Shown: positions 35,165 to 44,910 of the stretch, in pieces
How positions within the stretch are numbered: position 1 is the stretch's first letter
Layout: each line of letters begins with the position of its first letter
Program-made: the position numbers and the translations under genes
NCBI GenBank assembly: GCA_934292805.1
Contig: CAKQXQ010000009.1
Location: 10,254-74,253, forward strand
Length of the DNA: 64,000 bases
From: an uncultured Roseburia sp.
GTDB lineage: Bacteria > Bacillota > Clostridia > Lachnospirales > Lachnospiraceae
Direction: 5' to 3'
The notes under the pieces: model-generated
What the model was told of the DNA's origin: nothing
What the model saw: only the letters and a program-made list of their open reading frames with translations
Database searches by the model: none

Positions 35165-36444
35165 TATTTAAAATATACAGTTACCAGATTTTTTAAAGCA
35201 TCCTGATCACAGGCTGCCATCAGTTCTCTTGCTGAATGCATTGCTAAAAGCGGTATACCAACATCCACTGTTTTCACCGGAAGCAATGCAGATGCGATCG
35301 ATCCTAATGTTCCGCCACCTGCCATATCTGAACGGTTCACAAATTTCTGATACGGTATATGGTTTTCATCGCAAAGCTGCTGGATCACTGCAATCGCTCC
35401 ACAGTCTGTAGCATAGGACTGTGAGCATGCTTCTTTGATGCAGAATCCTTTTCCAAGAACCGGCTTGTTTGTAGGATCCATCTTTTCCGCATAATTCGGA
35501 TGCAAACCATGTGCAACATCTACTGACAGGATCATACTATTGTAAATCAGACTCTGTGGCTGCTTTCCATATCCACATACGTCTAAAATACGTAAAAGCA
35601 TATCGTGGAGTAAAATCGATCCTGCACCCTGTTTGGATCCGCTTCCGATCTCCTCATGATCAAACAGAGCGATCACATTCATTCCGTCTTTTCTGTCACT
35701 CTCAATGATTGCAGATACGAGTGCAGAACAGGAATTGAGATTATCCAGTCTGGATGCTGAGATGAATTCATCATTCAATCCGACAAATTCCGGTTTTTCC
35801 TTATTATATACAGTCAGTTCAAAATCCAGAATATCTTCTTTCTTTACAGACAGTTCTTTTGCAAGGAACTCCAGAAACGTATCCGCATCCGCCTTACCAT
35901 CTGTCAGTCCACAAATAGGGAGCATCTGCGTCTGTCTGTTCAGTTCCACTCCTTTGTTTACCTCACGGTTCATATGAATTGCAAGATTCGGTATTGTCAT
36001 CAGATTCTTTTCGGACTGGAAACGCAGCACCTCCGGTGAAAATGCATCCTTTCCTCTGACTGCAACTCTTCCTGCCACACCGAGTGGACGATCCAGCCAT
36101 GTATTAAGGATCGCTCCGCCATAAACTTCAACATTCACCTGTGCATATACATTTGTCTTAATGTCACAGGATGGCTTGATCCTAAGGCATGGGAAATCTG
36201 TGTGTGCCGCTGCGATCCTTATCACCGGTTCCTTTTTCCCCCAGTTCTCCGGTACGGAAAAAGCAAATAATGTTGTCTCATGATGATTGATCACATATCG
36301 GTGTCCCGGAACAAGTTTCCACTCTGTTCCATAATCTAACAATTCAAAGCCTGCCTCTGTCAGTCTTTTCTCACATGCACTTACTGCATGTGCCGGTGAA
36401 ATTCCGTTTTCTAATAATTCAAATAATTTTTCTGCTTCTGTCAT
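35164..36444 (-). CDS. M18 family aminopeptidase
   Basis: This is a zinc aminopeptidase of the M18 (aspartyl aminopeptidase) family, 426 aa, cytoplasmic. Family blocks include AAAHTDFPCLRIKPSCD (metal His), GGAILNTWLDRPLGVAGRV, ISASRLDNLNSCSALVSAII (bridging Asp), LFDHEEIGSGSKQGAGS (catalytic Glu), SVDVAHGLHPNY and DMAGGGTLGSI. It removes N-terminal residues, preferentially acidic ones in characterised members. It lies between the PfkB kinase and the transglutaminase lipoprotein on the same strand. Confidence 0.94.
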   Translation of the reverse strand: MTEAEKLFELLENGISPAHAVSACEKRLTEAGFELLDYGTEWKLVPGHRYVINHHETTLFAFSVPENWGKKEPVIRIAAAHTDFPCLRIKPSCDIKTNVYAQVNVEVYGGAILNTWLDRPLGVAGRVAVRGKDAFSPEVLRFQSEKNLMTIPNLAIHMNREVNKGVELNRQTQMLPICGLTDGKADADTFLEFLAKELSVKKEDILDFELTVYNKEKPEFVGLNDEFISASRLDNLNSCSALVSAIIESDRKDGMNVIALFDHEEIGSGSKQGAGSILLHDMLLRILDVCGYGKQPQSLIYNSMILSVDVAHGLHPNYAEKMDPTNKPVLGKGFCIKEACSQSYATDCGAIAVIQQLCDENHIPYQKFVNRSDMAGGGTLGSIASALLPVKTVDVGIPLLAMHSARELMAACDQDALKNLVTVYFK

Positions 36445-36482
36445 CTTGTTTCTCCTATTTTCTATTATTTTCTATTATTTTC

Positions 36483-37418
36483 TTATATTGTAATTCCAAA
36501 TTCTTCCGGCAAAAAACGCGGGCATACATTTTCAGAAGATGTGATCACGGATGCTGCCAGCCTTGTTCCGATCCCAACCGCCTCTGAAAGCGTTTTTCCG
36601 TAAGTAAGTCCTGCTGATACGCCTGCACAGAATGCATCTCCTGCTCCGGTTGTATCCTTCACCTGAACCTTTTGGGCTGGAACAAATCCCTTTTCTCCAT
36701 GGATATCTGCATAGACAGCCCCTTCTTTGCCCATCGTAACTACCATTGCCGGAATATTGGCTGCTTTCAGTCTTTCACTTAAAATCCCGGTCAGTTCCTC
36801 CGGGCTCTTTTCCATATAATCATCTGTAAAGAAAATGCCTGCTTCCAGCTGATTGCAGATAAAACAGTCGAATTTCTGAAGGAGGTCCCTGCGTTCTACC
36901 GCAATGCTCATATTACTCACTACACCATATAATTTTCTGTGGTGCTTTTCGCAAAGCTGTACCACTTTTTTGATGATCTCCTTATCCATATCAACCTCTG
37001 CCACAACCGCATCACATTCCCCTATGATCTCGTCGCCCTTTTCTTCCAGCATATCGAGAATCGGTGCCAGATTCGGTCGCTGGGAAATCGAACCTGCAAG
37101 ATCACCGTTATTATCAAACACTGCCAGCCAGGTTCCCATTCCATTTGGAATTGTCTGCATATATTCGGTATTTACCTTGTGTCGTCTCAGTTTACGCTCT
37201 ACATCTTCACCCAGTGCCGAGTCATCTACAATTCCAAGAAATGTCGGCCGCAATTCCAGATTTGCAATATCCTCAACTACATTCCGGCTCACTCCGCCAT
37301 GGATATATTCCACATGGCCTGCATTTCTGCCATCCGGAACATAAACATCTTCCGGGAATCCTTTAATATCCACAAACACTGCTCCTAACACAACGATCCC
37401 GTTTTTATTTCCTGCCAT
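36483..37418 (-). CDS. PfkB-family carbohydrate/nucleoside kinase
   Basis: This ribokinase-fold sugar kinase is 311 aa long from the ATG giving MAGNKNGIVVLGAVFVDIKG; the open frame extends upstream only to a TTG. N-terminal signature GGVSRNVVEDIANLEL and C-terminal ATP/catalytic signature DTTGAGDAFCAGVSAGLTYG, with the catalytic Asp in GAGD, are clear. The substrate is unassigned; comparison with pseudouridine kinases is suggested by GGVSRNVVED, but there is no pseudouridine glycosidase next to it. The following gene, M18 aminopeptidase, starts 38 bp on. Confidence 0.88.
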   Translation of the reverse strand: MAGNKNGIVVLGAVFVDIKGFPEDVYVPDGRNAGHVEYIHGGVSRNVVEDIANLELRPTFLGIVDDSALGEDVERKLRRHKVNTEYMQTIPNGMGTWLAVFDNNGDLAGSISQRPNLAPILDMLEEKGDEIIGECDAVVAEVDMDKEIIKKVVQLCEKHHRKLYGVVSNMSIAVERRDLLQKFDCFICNQLEAGIFFTDDYMEKSPEELTGILSERLKAANIPAMVVTMGKEGAVYADIHGEKGFVPAQKVQVKDTTGAGDAFCAGVSAGLTYGKTLSEAVGIGTRLAASVITSSENVCPRFLPEEFGITI

Positions 37419-37540
37419 ATTTTCTGTCGCCTTTCTTTTGTACCTGTTCAAATCGAATGCTTTATAACTATACTACACCTTGACAGTATATTTCAACACT
37501 CATCTCCGCCACATCCAAAATGTCTTCCCTCTCTCCTCAA

Positions 37541-37595
37541 AAATGCGCAATCATTATACAGACAATAGAACCGTCCCTATAATAATTGCGCATTT
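37541..37595 (-). terminator. Long hairpin terminator after CarD-like gene
   Basis: An 18-bp stem with one mismatch (AAATGCGCAAT with ATTGCGCATTT as the outer part) encloses a 19-nt loop reading GGGACGGTTCTATTG on the minus strand. TTTTT follows on that strand. It lies about 33 bp past the CarD-like stop. Confidence 0.75.
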
Positions 37596-37627
37596 CCACT
37601 AATAACATTGTTCTGCCCACAGATTCC

Positions 37628-38131
37628 TTAAATCTTTTCCAACTGGCTGCAGATAAATGCTTCCATCTCTTTTTTTGGTACTCCAAGGATCAGTGAGAGT
37701 TCACTATAAAGCTCATTCTCGGTTGCTTTCAGATATCTTTCATCCAGGGATGTGATCTTCTTTCCCTGAGCAATCCGTTCTTTCTTTCGGTTGTATAATG
37801 TCTTGACAATGCTGATCCATGCACGGTAATCGCAGGTTTTTAATGCTTCTTTGTACTTCAGTTCGCGCTTCTTTTCATCAGTGATCCATAATACTTCTAT
37901 CTTCGGCATTTCCTGTATAAGAGCTTCTGCTTCTTCTCTTGTGATCACTTTACGCATAGCAACCTTTTCATTATCTACAGGTGCATAGATTTTTCCTTTT
38001 TCATCGCCAAACGGAGCAAGCACATAATATAATTTTTCCTTATTGCTTCCAGGGATATTAATATGCGTAATATCTTCTATACGACACACTCCTTTGCTTC
38101 CATAAACAATATATTCCCCTACTTCGAACAT
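37628..38131 (-). CDS. CarD-family transcriptional regulator
   Basis: CarD/CdnL proteins bind RNA polymerase beta and the upstream edge of the -10 region, stabilising open complexes. The 167-aa protein starts MFEVGEYIVYGSKGVCRIEDI, the RNA-polymerase-interacting Tudor-like fold. The C-terminal helical part is typical: ALKTCDYRAWISIVKTLYNRKKERIAQGKKITSLDERYLKATENELYSELSLILG. I chose the ATG with AAGGAG ten bases upstream. It is monocistronic with a strong terminator. Confidence 0.9.
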   Translation of the reverse strand: MFEVGEYIVYGSKGVCRIEDITHINIPGSNKEKLYYVLAPFGDEKGKIYAPVDNEKVAMRKVITREEAEALIQEMPKIEVLWITDEKKRELKYKEALKTCDYRAWISIVKTLYNRKKERIAQGKKITSLDERYLKATENELYSELSLILGVPKKEMEAFICSQLEKI

Positions 38132-38291
38132 TTTTTTGATTCTCCTTTCTTGCAATTTTCAATCGTTCCGCATATATTCTCATTCTACCACGTTTTTACC
38201 CAAAAAATCAGTTTCTTTTTTGCTTTTTGAGAATTTTTGTGAATTATGTAACAAAATAGCGGTCTGTTTTATTGTAAAAATTACATAAAAA

Positions 38292-38330
38292 AGCCAGGTT
38301 CTATTACGTCATATGTAATAGTTCCCGGCT
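38292..38330 (-). terminator. Terminator of dgt-dnaG-rpoD-trmK operon
   Basis: The hairpin runs from AGCCAGG to CCCGGCT with an inner CTATTAC/GTAATAG stem and one internal loop. On the minus strand it is followed by TTTTTT. It lies 26 bp past the trmK stop. Confidence 0.75.
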
Positions 38331-38355
38331 CTTCTTTCATTTTATGACATGAAAA

Positions 38356-39105
38356 TCACTCAAAACACTTTCTGGCTGCCCTGTTATACCTTAACAGTTC
38401 CTGTACTTCTTTCAGACGTACAAATATTTTTTCTGAGGCTGCCTGTTTTTGCAGATTCTTTTCGATATCTGTATAAATCCTATTTTCTTTTTCAAGGTAT
38501 GTTTTCAACACTGGATGCTGATTTTTTAAGAGCAGTCCACCATAAAGGTTGAAAAGTTTAAAAGGATCCACATCCTGTATTTTCGGTAAATCCTGCTTCT
38601 TTTCTCTGAGTTTTTCCAAAGCTTCTCCTGTATATCTTACCTTCATCATCGGATAAAACTTGTCTTCTTCAAAAACCATATCTTCTGCAAGGATCTCATA
38701 TCCTTCTTCCTCTAAAAACGCACGGACACGTTCCAATTCTGACTGTGGCTGTAAGATCAGTTCCTTCGCTGCGTGGCAGACTTCTTCTCCATCCTTTAAA
38801 ATATGCATTACAAGTCCGCCGCCCATTCCTGCAATAAGGATCGCATCTGCTTCTCCCGGCTTCATTGCAGCCACTCCGTCTGAAAGACGGGTTTTAATGT
38901 ATGTATCCATTCCATACAATGTTATGTGTTCTCTGGCCCGCTCAAGAGGTCCTTCATTGATATCCATTGCGATCGCAGAAGGTATTCTCTTTTGTTCCAT
39001 CAGATAAATCGGAACATATCCATGATCTGTCCCGACATCTGCAAGGATCATTCCTTCAGATACCAAAGATGCCGCTGTCATAAGCCTGTTCGATATTTTT
39101 ACCAT
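38356..39105 (-). CDS. trmK: tRNA (adenine-N1)-methyltransferase TrmK
   Basis: TrmK methylates N1 of adenine 22 in tRNA. The 249-aa protein has the SAM-binding block LADVGTDHGYVPIYLM, AMDINEGPLERAREHI and the DAILIAGMGGGLVMHIL motif of the family. A C-terminal coiled-coil-like helix (about residues 185-240) is normal. It starts one base after the rpoD stop, part of the conserved dnaG-rpoD-trmK arrangement. Confidence 0.93.
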   Translation of the reverse strand: MVKISNRLMTAASLVSEGMILADVGTDHGYVPIYLMEQKRIPSAIAMDINEGPLERAREHITLYGMDTYIKTRLSDGVAAMKPGEADAILIAGMGGGLVMHILKDGEEVCHAAKELILQPQSELERVRAFLEEEGYEILAEDMVFEEDKFYPMMKVRYTGEALEKLREKKQDLPKIQDVDPFKLFNLYGGLLLKNQHPVLKTYLEKENRIYTDIEKNLQKQAASEKIFVRLKEVQELLRYNRAARKCFE

Positions 39106-39106
39106 T

Positions 39107-40387
39107 TTATTCCAAATAATCCTTTAATTTACGACTTCTGCTTGGGTGACGTAATTTACGCAATGCTTTTGCTTCAATCTGGCGGATACGCTCACGTGTT
39201 ACATTGAACTCTTTGCCAACTTCTTCCAGTGTTCTTGCACGTCCATCTTCCAGTCCGAAACGAAGAGTCAGAACTTTCTGCTCCCTTTCTGTCAGTGTTC
39301 CAAGAACTTCCTCTAACTGTTCTTTTAACAGAGTAAATGCTGCCGCATCAGCTGGAACAGGAACATTATCATCCTGGATGAAATCTCCCAGATGACTGTC
39401 TTCCTCTTCACCGATCGGAGTCTCTAAAGAAACCGGCTCCTGGGAAATTTTTAAAATTTCACGCACTCGTTCTACCGGCATATTCATCTCTGCTGCAATC
39501 TCTTCCGGGCTTGGTTCACGTCCGAGTTCCTGTAAAAGCTGTCTTGATACACGGATGAGTTTGTTGATCGTTTCAACCATATGAACCGGAATACGAATGG
39601 TTCTTGCCTGATCGGCGATCGCTCTTGTGATTGCCTGACGGATCCACCATGTTGCATAGGTAGAGAATTTGTATCCTTTACGGTAATCAAACTTTTCTAC
39701 TGCCTTGATCAAACCAAGATTTCCTTCCTGGATCAGGTCAAGGAATAACATACCACGTCCGACATATCTTTTTGCAATTGAGACAACAAGTCTTAAGTTT
39801 GCCTCCGCAAGACGTTTCTTGGCATCATCTCCGGCTGTTAAATCTTTCTGTAAATTCTGTATCTCTTCTGTAATCTCAGCGAGCTCCTCTTTTGAAGCAT
39901 TTTCTTTTCTGCTCTCTAAAATTGCTATTTTTTCTTTGGCCACAGCACCGGCTTCCATCTTCTGCGCCAGATCAATTTCTTCTTCTGCACTTAACAATGG
40001 AACTTTTCCGATTTCTTTCAGATACATGCGGACCGGATCTTCAATGGATACACCATCTGGAACAGAAAGGTCGATTTTTTCAACCTCAATGTCATCATCA
40101 TCATCTACTTCCAGAAGAATCTCATCATCACTGTCATCTTCTGTGATGCGAAGTACGTCAATGTTGTTTGCCTCCAGGAAATCCAGAATTTTATCAAACT
40201 GCTCTGCATCTAACTGCATATCTGCAAAGAAGTCACTGATTTCCTGATACTCCAGCATATTTTTCTTCTTTTTTGCCAAAGCTAACAATTCTTTTAACTT
40301 CTGCTGAAATTTTTCTCTTGCTGCCTCGTCCATTCCAGCTGCATCTTTTTTTACTTCCTTAGCTTCGTTTTCTGTTTTTTTAGCCAT
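39107..40387 (-). CDS. rpoD: Primary RNA polymerase sigma factor (sigma-A)
   Basis: This is the housekeeping sigma factor. Region 1.2 is DPVRMYLKEIGKVPLLSAEEEIDLAQ, regions 2.3-2.4 include GYKFSTYATWWIRQAITRAIADQ, region 3 follows, and region 4 is TLEEVGKEFNVTRERIRQIEAKALRKLRHPSR. The acidic stretch DSDDEILLEVDDDDDIEVE before region 1.2 is typical of clostridial sigma-A. I chose ATG 40387 (MAKKTE, 426 aa) because GAGAGG is 9 nt away; ATG 40396 would be too close. It lies 36 bp after dnaG. Confidence 0.97.
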   Translation of the reverse strand: MAKKTENEAKEVKKDAAGMDEAAREKFQQKLKELLALAKKKKNMLEYQEISDFFADMQLDAEQFDKILDFLEANNIDVLRITEDDSDDEILLEVDDDDDIEVEKIDLSVPDGVSIEDPVRMYLKEIGKVPLLSAEEEIDLAQKMEAGAVAKEKIAILESRKENASKEELAEITEEIQNLQKDLTAGDDAKKRLAEANLRLVVSIAKRYVGRGMLFLDLIQEGNLGLIKAVEKFDYRKGYKFSTYATWWIRQAITRAIADQARTIRIPVHMVETINKLIRVSRQLLQELGREPSPEEIAAEMNMPVERVREILKISQEPVSLETPIGEEEDSHLGDFIQDDNVPVPADAAAFTLLKEQLEEVLGTLTEREQKVLTLRFGLEDGRARTLEEVGKEFNVTRERIRQIEAKALRKLRHPSRSRKLKDYLE

Positions 40388-40423
40388 CTTTTTCATCCTC
40401 TCAAGTTTTTTACTATTTTGTCC

Positions 40424-42226
40424 CTAATCAATGGAAATATGCAATTTCTCAAGTTCTTCCAGGTTCCGCTTATCTGTTACCAGCTGCATTAGCCCTGCCA
40501 TATCTGCCGTTGCCAAATGGTCGGATCTGTACTTGATACTGTTCTGCTTGATCTTAACGATCGTTTCTTTCAATGCTTTCTCCCATTCTTCCTTCGTCTC
40601 GACCTTATGGATCTTCGCATTAAACAGTGCTGCGATCTCCTTCTGGTCTTCTTCCTCGGAAAACATACTTACGATCTGTGCCGGACTTGCTGTTCCTGTT
40701 TCTTCAAACTGCAAAAACAGTATCTTTGCTACCTTATAATATATCTCTTCTGTAAAATCCTCCGGAACAATATATTTTTTAATTTTCTGATACAGTCCTG
40801 TATTTTCAATCAGCCAGGTTAAAAGAAGCTTCTGGGACTGTTTCATACCGTCTTCTTTCTTAAGTCCTCTGGCTCTGTCATTTTTTTCATGGACACCGGA
40901 TTTTAATGGTGTACGCTCTTTTGTGATGCCTTCCATCTGCATACCATATCTGCCGACCAGCTTCTGCAGGTCTGCTGTCGGAAGCATATACTTTTCCGCA
41001 ACGGCGTTCACATAAATATCCCTCTCGATCTTCTCTGTGAAAGAACACAGTCTCTTCGCTACTTCATTATAAAAAGAAGACTTGCTCTCCGGATCGGACA
41101 TATCAAACTGCTGCTCTAAGATGCGGATCTCAAACAGAAAACTGTTTTCCGCATGGTCGATCCTTTCCTGATACGCGTCGGCTCCAAGTGCTTTTATGAA
41201 TTCATCCGGATCTTTGTATGGACGCATATTGATGATCTTCGTCGTGATCCCTGCCTCTTTCAGGATCGGGATTGCCCGAAGTGCAGCCTTTACTCCGGCT
41301 CCATCACTGTCGTATGTCAGATATACTTCCTTCGTATAACGTTTTAAAAGATTCGCATGTCCTGTCGTAAGCGACGTGCCAAGAGATGCTACCGCATTGT
41401 CAAATCCAGCCTGATGAAGTGCAATCACATCCATATATCCTTCACAAAGCAAAAGCTGTGATTTCTTTGTTGTCCTTGCAAAATTGAGTCCGTATAAGTT
41501 ACGGCTCTTATCGAAAATCGGCGTCTCCGGGGAATTCAGATACTTCGGTTCACCCTCTCCCATCACACGTCCGCCAAAACCAATGACTTTATTGTGCACG
41601 TCCATGATCGGAAACATTGCCCGGTTCCAGAACTTATCATATCCGCCACGCTTTTCGTTGATGGACACCAGACCGGATTCCTTCAGTATCTCATCTTCAT
41701 AACCTTTTGATCTGAGATATCTGTAAAGATCATCACTGTACTGATCTGAATATCCAAGACCAAACTTCTTCATTGTCTCATCCGAAAGCTCTCTCTTTTT
41801 AAAATAAGCGAGTGCATTCTTACCTCTGTCATTCCGAAGCAGCATATAGAAATATCTCGCTGCTTCTTTATTGATATCTAACAGCCTCTGCTTTTTATCT
41901 GCTTCTCTTTTCTGTTCCTTTGTATACTCCTGCTTTGGCAATGCCACTCCCACACGATCTGCAAGTGCTTCCATTGCCTCGCTGAATGTGAAATTTTCAT
42001 ACTGCATCATGAATGTGAAAACATTTCCTCCTGCTCCACATCCAAAGCAATAATACATCTGTTTGTTAGGAGAAACCGAAAAGGATCCCGTTTTCTCGTT
42101 ATGAAAAGGACACAGTCCAAAATATGTACTTCCTTTTTTGGTCAGATGTACATACTGACCGATCACATCTACAATATCATTACGTGACCGTACCTCTTCA
42201 ATTATGTCATCTGAAAAATACGGCAT
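40424..42226 (-). CDS. dnaG: DNA primase
   Basis: Primase makes RNA primers at the replication fork. The 600-aa protein has the CHC2 zinc finger (C39, H42, C60, C63), then the catalytic core with GRVMGEGEPKYLNSPETPIFDKS, and the Toprim signature LLCEGYMDVIALHQAGFDNAVASLGTSLT followed by LTYDSDGAG. The C-terminal ~140 residues form the helicase-interaction domain. It lies between dgt and rpoD, the usual Firmicute replication-transcription operon. Confidence 0.97.
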   Translation of the reverse strand: MPYFSDDIIEEVRSRNDIVDVIGQYVHLTKKGSTYFGLCPFHNEKTGSFSVSPNKQMYYCFGCGAGGNVFTFMMQYENFTFSEAMEALADRVGVALPKQEYTKEQKREADKKQRLLDINKEAARYFYMLLRNDRGKNALAYFKKRELSDETMKKFGLGYSDQYSDDLYRYLRSKGYEDEILKESGLVSINEKRGGYDKFWNRAMFPIMDVHNKVIGFGGRVMGEGEPKYLNSPETPIFDKSRNLYGLNFARTTKKSQLLLCEGYMDVIALHQAGFDNAVASLGTSLTTGHANLLKRYTKEVYLTYDSDGAGVKAALRAIPILKEAGITTKIINMRPYKDPDEFIKALGADAYQERIDHAENSFLFEIRILEQQFDMSDPESKSSFYNEVAKRLCSFTEKIERDIYVNAVAEKYMLPTADLQKLVGRYGMQMEGITKERTPLKSGVHEKNDRARGLKKEDGMKQSQKLLLTWLIENTGLYQKIKKYIVPEDFTEEIYYKVAKILFLQFEETGTASPAQIVSMFSEEEDQKEIAALFNAKIHKVETKEEWEKALKETIVKIKQNSIKYRSDHLATADMAGLMQLVTDKRNLEELEKLHISID

Positions 42227-42253
42227 ACTGATGCCTTCCTTTCTTCTCTTACT

Positions 42254-42281
42254 TTAGTAGCCATCTACTTTCCAGGCCTGC
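42254..42281. repeat. Partial duplicate of dgt 3' end (copy outside gene)
   Basis: These 28 bases match 42305-42332, the last codons of dgt including its stop, with a single A/G difference; the period is 51 bp. The copy lies between the dgt stop and the dnaG start and has no open frame of its own. Confidence 0.85.
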
Positions 42282-42304
42282 TCACGCCGCAGGCTTCTCC
42301 TGCC

Positions 42305-43318
42305 TTAGTAGCCGTCTACTTTCCAGGCCTGCGGCAGGAAGTATTCACTGAATTTTGTGATGGCGTACTGGTCTGTCATGCCGGCAATATAATCGCATAC
42401 TACGCGTTCTTTCTTCTCACCTGCATCTAACATAGCAAGGAACTTGCCTGGCAGAAGCTCTATATGATCGATATAATAACCATACAGCTGGCGGATCATC
42501 TCTTTTGCCTTTTTTTCTTCTCCTTTTGCCACAGGATTTGTATAAACATGTTCAAACATGAACCGTCTTAAATCAAACATGGCATCATGGATCTCTTCTG
42601 ACATCCGGATATCATCTTTTTGCATGCTGTTCATGATCACATTATGTATCAGCGTGTTAAGCCTCTGCTTCGTCGTAAAACCCAATGTTTTACGTAATTC
42701 CAGCGGAATGTCTTCCTCCGTGAGAATCTCTGCACGGATCGCATCGTCCACATCGTGATATACATATGCAATTTTGTCGGACAGCCTTACTACTTTTCCT
42801 TCTAATGTATGTGGCATTGATTTGGACTGATGGTTTAAAATTCCATCCCTCACTTCCCATGTGAGATTCAATCCTCTGCCATGCTTCTCCAGCTTCTCAA
42901 CAATACGTACGCTCTGCTCGTTATGCCGGAATCCATCTTCACAGATACTGTTAAGTACCTGCTCACCGGCATGCCCAAAAGGCGTATGTCCCAGATCATG
43001 TCCCAATGCGATCGCTTCAACAAGATCTTCATTCAATCTCAACGCTTTTGCGATCGTTCTTGCATTCTGTGACACTTCCAGTGTATGCGAAAGTCTTGTT
43101 CGATAATGGTCTCCCATCGGTGTCAGAAACACCTGTGTCTTATTCTTCAGCCTTCGAAAAGCCTTACAATGCAAAATCCGATCTCTGTCTCTTTGAAAAA
43201 CAGGTCGGACATCACACGGTTCTTCCGGTATATTCCGTCCTTTTGTATTCACGCTTAAGGTTGCAAAAGGACTTAAAGTTTCGCGTTCCATTTTCTCAAG
43301 CTCTTCCCGTATCGTCAT
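42305..43318 (-). CDS. dgt: Deoxyguanosinetriphosphate triphosphohydrolase-like protein
   Basis: This HD-domain dNTP triphosphohydrolase releases triphosphate from dNTPs. The 337-aa protein shows CKAFRRLKNKTQVFLTPMGDHYRTRLSHTLEVSQ, then the metal motif ALGHDLGHTPFGHAGE (His-Asp) and a downstream RLSDKIAYVYHDVDDA with the further Asp. I used ATG 43318 (MTIREELEKM) with GGAGG nine bases upstream; an earlier TTG is less suitable. It heads the dgt-dnaG-rpoD-trmK block. Confidence 0.93.
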   Translation of the reverse strand: MTIREELEKMERETLSPFATLSVNTKGRNIPEEPCDVRPVFQRDRDRILHCKAFRRLKNKTQVFLTPMGDHYRTRLSHTLEVSQNARTIAKALRLNEDLVEAIALGHDLGHTPFGHAGEQVLNSICEDGFRHNEQSVRIVEKLEKHGRGLNLTWEVRDGILNHQSKSMPHTLEGKVVRLSDKIAYVYHDVDDAIRAEILTEEDIPLELRKTLGFTTKQRLNTLIHNVIMNSMQKDDIRMSEEIHDAMFDLRRFMFEHVYTNPVAKGEEKKAKEMIRQLYGYYIDHIELLPGKFLAMLDAGEKKERVVCDYIAGMTDQYAITKFSEYFLPQAWKVDGY

Positions 43319-43516
43319 ATACAAGCACCTCCAGCCTGTCAGGATATCACTTTCTCTCCCGGAAAATCATATTCTCACGCCCGGAATTATGTAATTCCAG
43401 GCGGTATATACAAAACAGCAACATGCCTACAATGTTATAATTCGGCAAAGTTTTTGGATTTCCTTTATTTTTTTAAGGAATTTACAAAAAAAGTTGTTTT
43501 AGGGTCCCTTTTTGGC

Positions 43517-44887
43517 TTACTTTATGACATTCAGTGCATCCATGATCGTTGATACCCCGATGAGCTTTATGCCTTTCACATCCGGCATTGCCCTCCGGCA
43601 TACTTCCGGCAAAATACACACTTCAAATCCAAGCTTTTTTGCTTCCTGCACACGTTGTTCTGCCATACTGACTGCACGGACTTCTCCGCTTAATCCAACC
43701 TCACCAAAACAGATCGTCTTCTCATCGATCGGACGGTCCTTATAACTTGAGATCAGTGCCAGTACGATTCCAAGATCGATCGCCGGTTCATTCATCCGGA
43801 TCCCACCTGCGATATTTACATATGCGTCGCATTCCCCAAGCTTAAGACCAAGCCGCTTCTCCAATACTGCCATTAAGAGATTTACTCTGTTAAAATCTGT
43901 TCCGGCTGCCGTTCTCCTTGGAATACCAAAATTACTGTGACAGACAAGAGCCTGAACCTCCAGCAGGATCGGTCTGGTTCCTTCCATGGAACATGCCACA
44001 ACAGAACCTGACGCTCCTTCCGGTTTTCCGCTCAGCATATATTCTGATGGATTCTCCACTTCCTCCAGTCCGCTCTGGCGCATTTCAAAAACTCCGATCT
44101 CATTGGTAGATCCGAAACGATTCTTCACCCCACGCAAAATACGATAAGCCGCATGCCTGTCACCTTCAAAGTATAATACCGTATCAACCATATGCTCCAA
44201 CACTCTTGGTCCTGCCACTACGCCTTCTTTTGTCACGTGTCCGACAATAAAAACTGAAATTCCCATTCCTTTTGCGATCTGCATGAGAACTCCTGTAGAT
44301 TCCCTTACCTGTGATACGCTTCCCGGTGCAGAGGAAACTTCCTCGTTGAACATTGTCTGAATGGAATCGATCACCACGATCTGAGGCTTTTCCCTGTCTA
44401 TCACCGCTTTGATCGTATCAAGATTTGTTTCACACAAAAGCTTCAGGCTGTCGGTAAAGCTTCCGATACGTTCCGCGCGGATTTTGATCTGCTGAAGTGA
44501 TTCTTCACCTGAAATATACAGTACTTTTACCTTCTGTTCTGAAAGATTCCTGCATACCTGAAGCAGAAGTGTGGATTTCCCGATTCCGGGATCACCACCC
44601 ACAAGAACCATCGATCCCTGTACAATGCCGCCACCTAATACCCGGTCAAGTTCTTTCATTCCGGTTGAAACTCTTTTATCATATGTCATCTCTATCTGAG
44701 AGAGAGGTAATACTTTTGCCTCTGCCACACTTTCTTTCTTCTTTGAAAGTGTTCCTGCACTTTTCTTATCGATCACTTCTTCTACAAACGTATTCCATTC
44801 CCTGCATCCCGGACATTGTCCCATCCATTTTGAGGACTCATATCCGCAATTCTGGCAGAAAAAAATACTTGTCTTACCTTTTGCCAT
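43517..44887 (-). CDS. radA: DNA repair protein RadA
   Basis: RadA promotes branch migration during recombination. The 456-aa protein has the N-terminal zinc ribbon CQNCGYESSKWMGQCPGC, Walker A GGDPGIGKSTLLLQV (about residue 95), Walker B IVVIDSIQTM, the RadA-specific GVKNRFGSTNEIGVFEM and a C-terminal Lon-protease-like domain (AGGIRMNEPAIDLGIVLALISSYKDRPI). It follows clpC and a small conserved gene; clpC-radA proximity is common in Firmicutes. Confidence 0.96.
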   Translation of the reverse strand: MAKGKTSIFFCQNCGYESSKWMGQCPGCREWNTFVEEVIDKKSAGTLSKKKESVAEAKVLPLSQIEMTYDKRVSTGMKELDRVLGGGIVQGSMVLVGGDPGIGKSTLLLQVCRNLSEQKVKVLYISGEESLQQIKIRAERIGSFTDSLKLLCETNLDTIKAVIDREKPQIVVIDSIQTMFNEEVSSAPGSVSQVRESTGVLMQIAKGMGISVFIVGHVTKEGVVAGPRVLEHMVDTVLYFEGDRHAAYRILRGVKNRFGSTNEIGVFEMRQSGLEEVENPSEYMLSGKPEGASGSVVACSMEGTRPILLEVQALVCHSNFGIPRRTAAGTDFNRVNLLMAVLEKRLGLKLGECDAYVNIAGGIRMNEPAIDLGIVLALISSYKDRPIDEKTICFGEVGLSGEVRAVSMAEQRVQEAKKLGFEVCILPEVCRRAMPDVKGIKLIGVSTIMDALNVIK

Positions 44888-44910
44888 AAAAACTCCTACT
44901 ACATAAGAAA

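Noticed and set aside
42227..42304. Possible short gene between dgt and dnaG
   Set aside because: It is explained by partial duplication of the dgt end; the copy contains a stop and no start or ribosome site.
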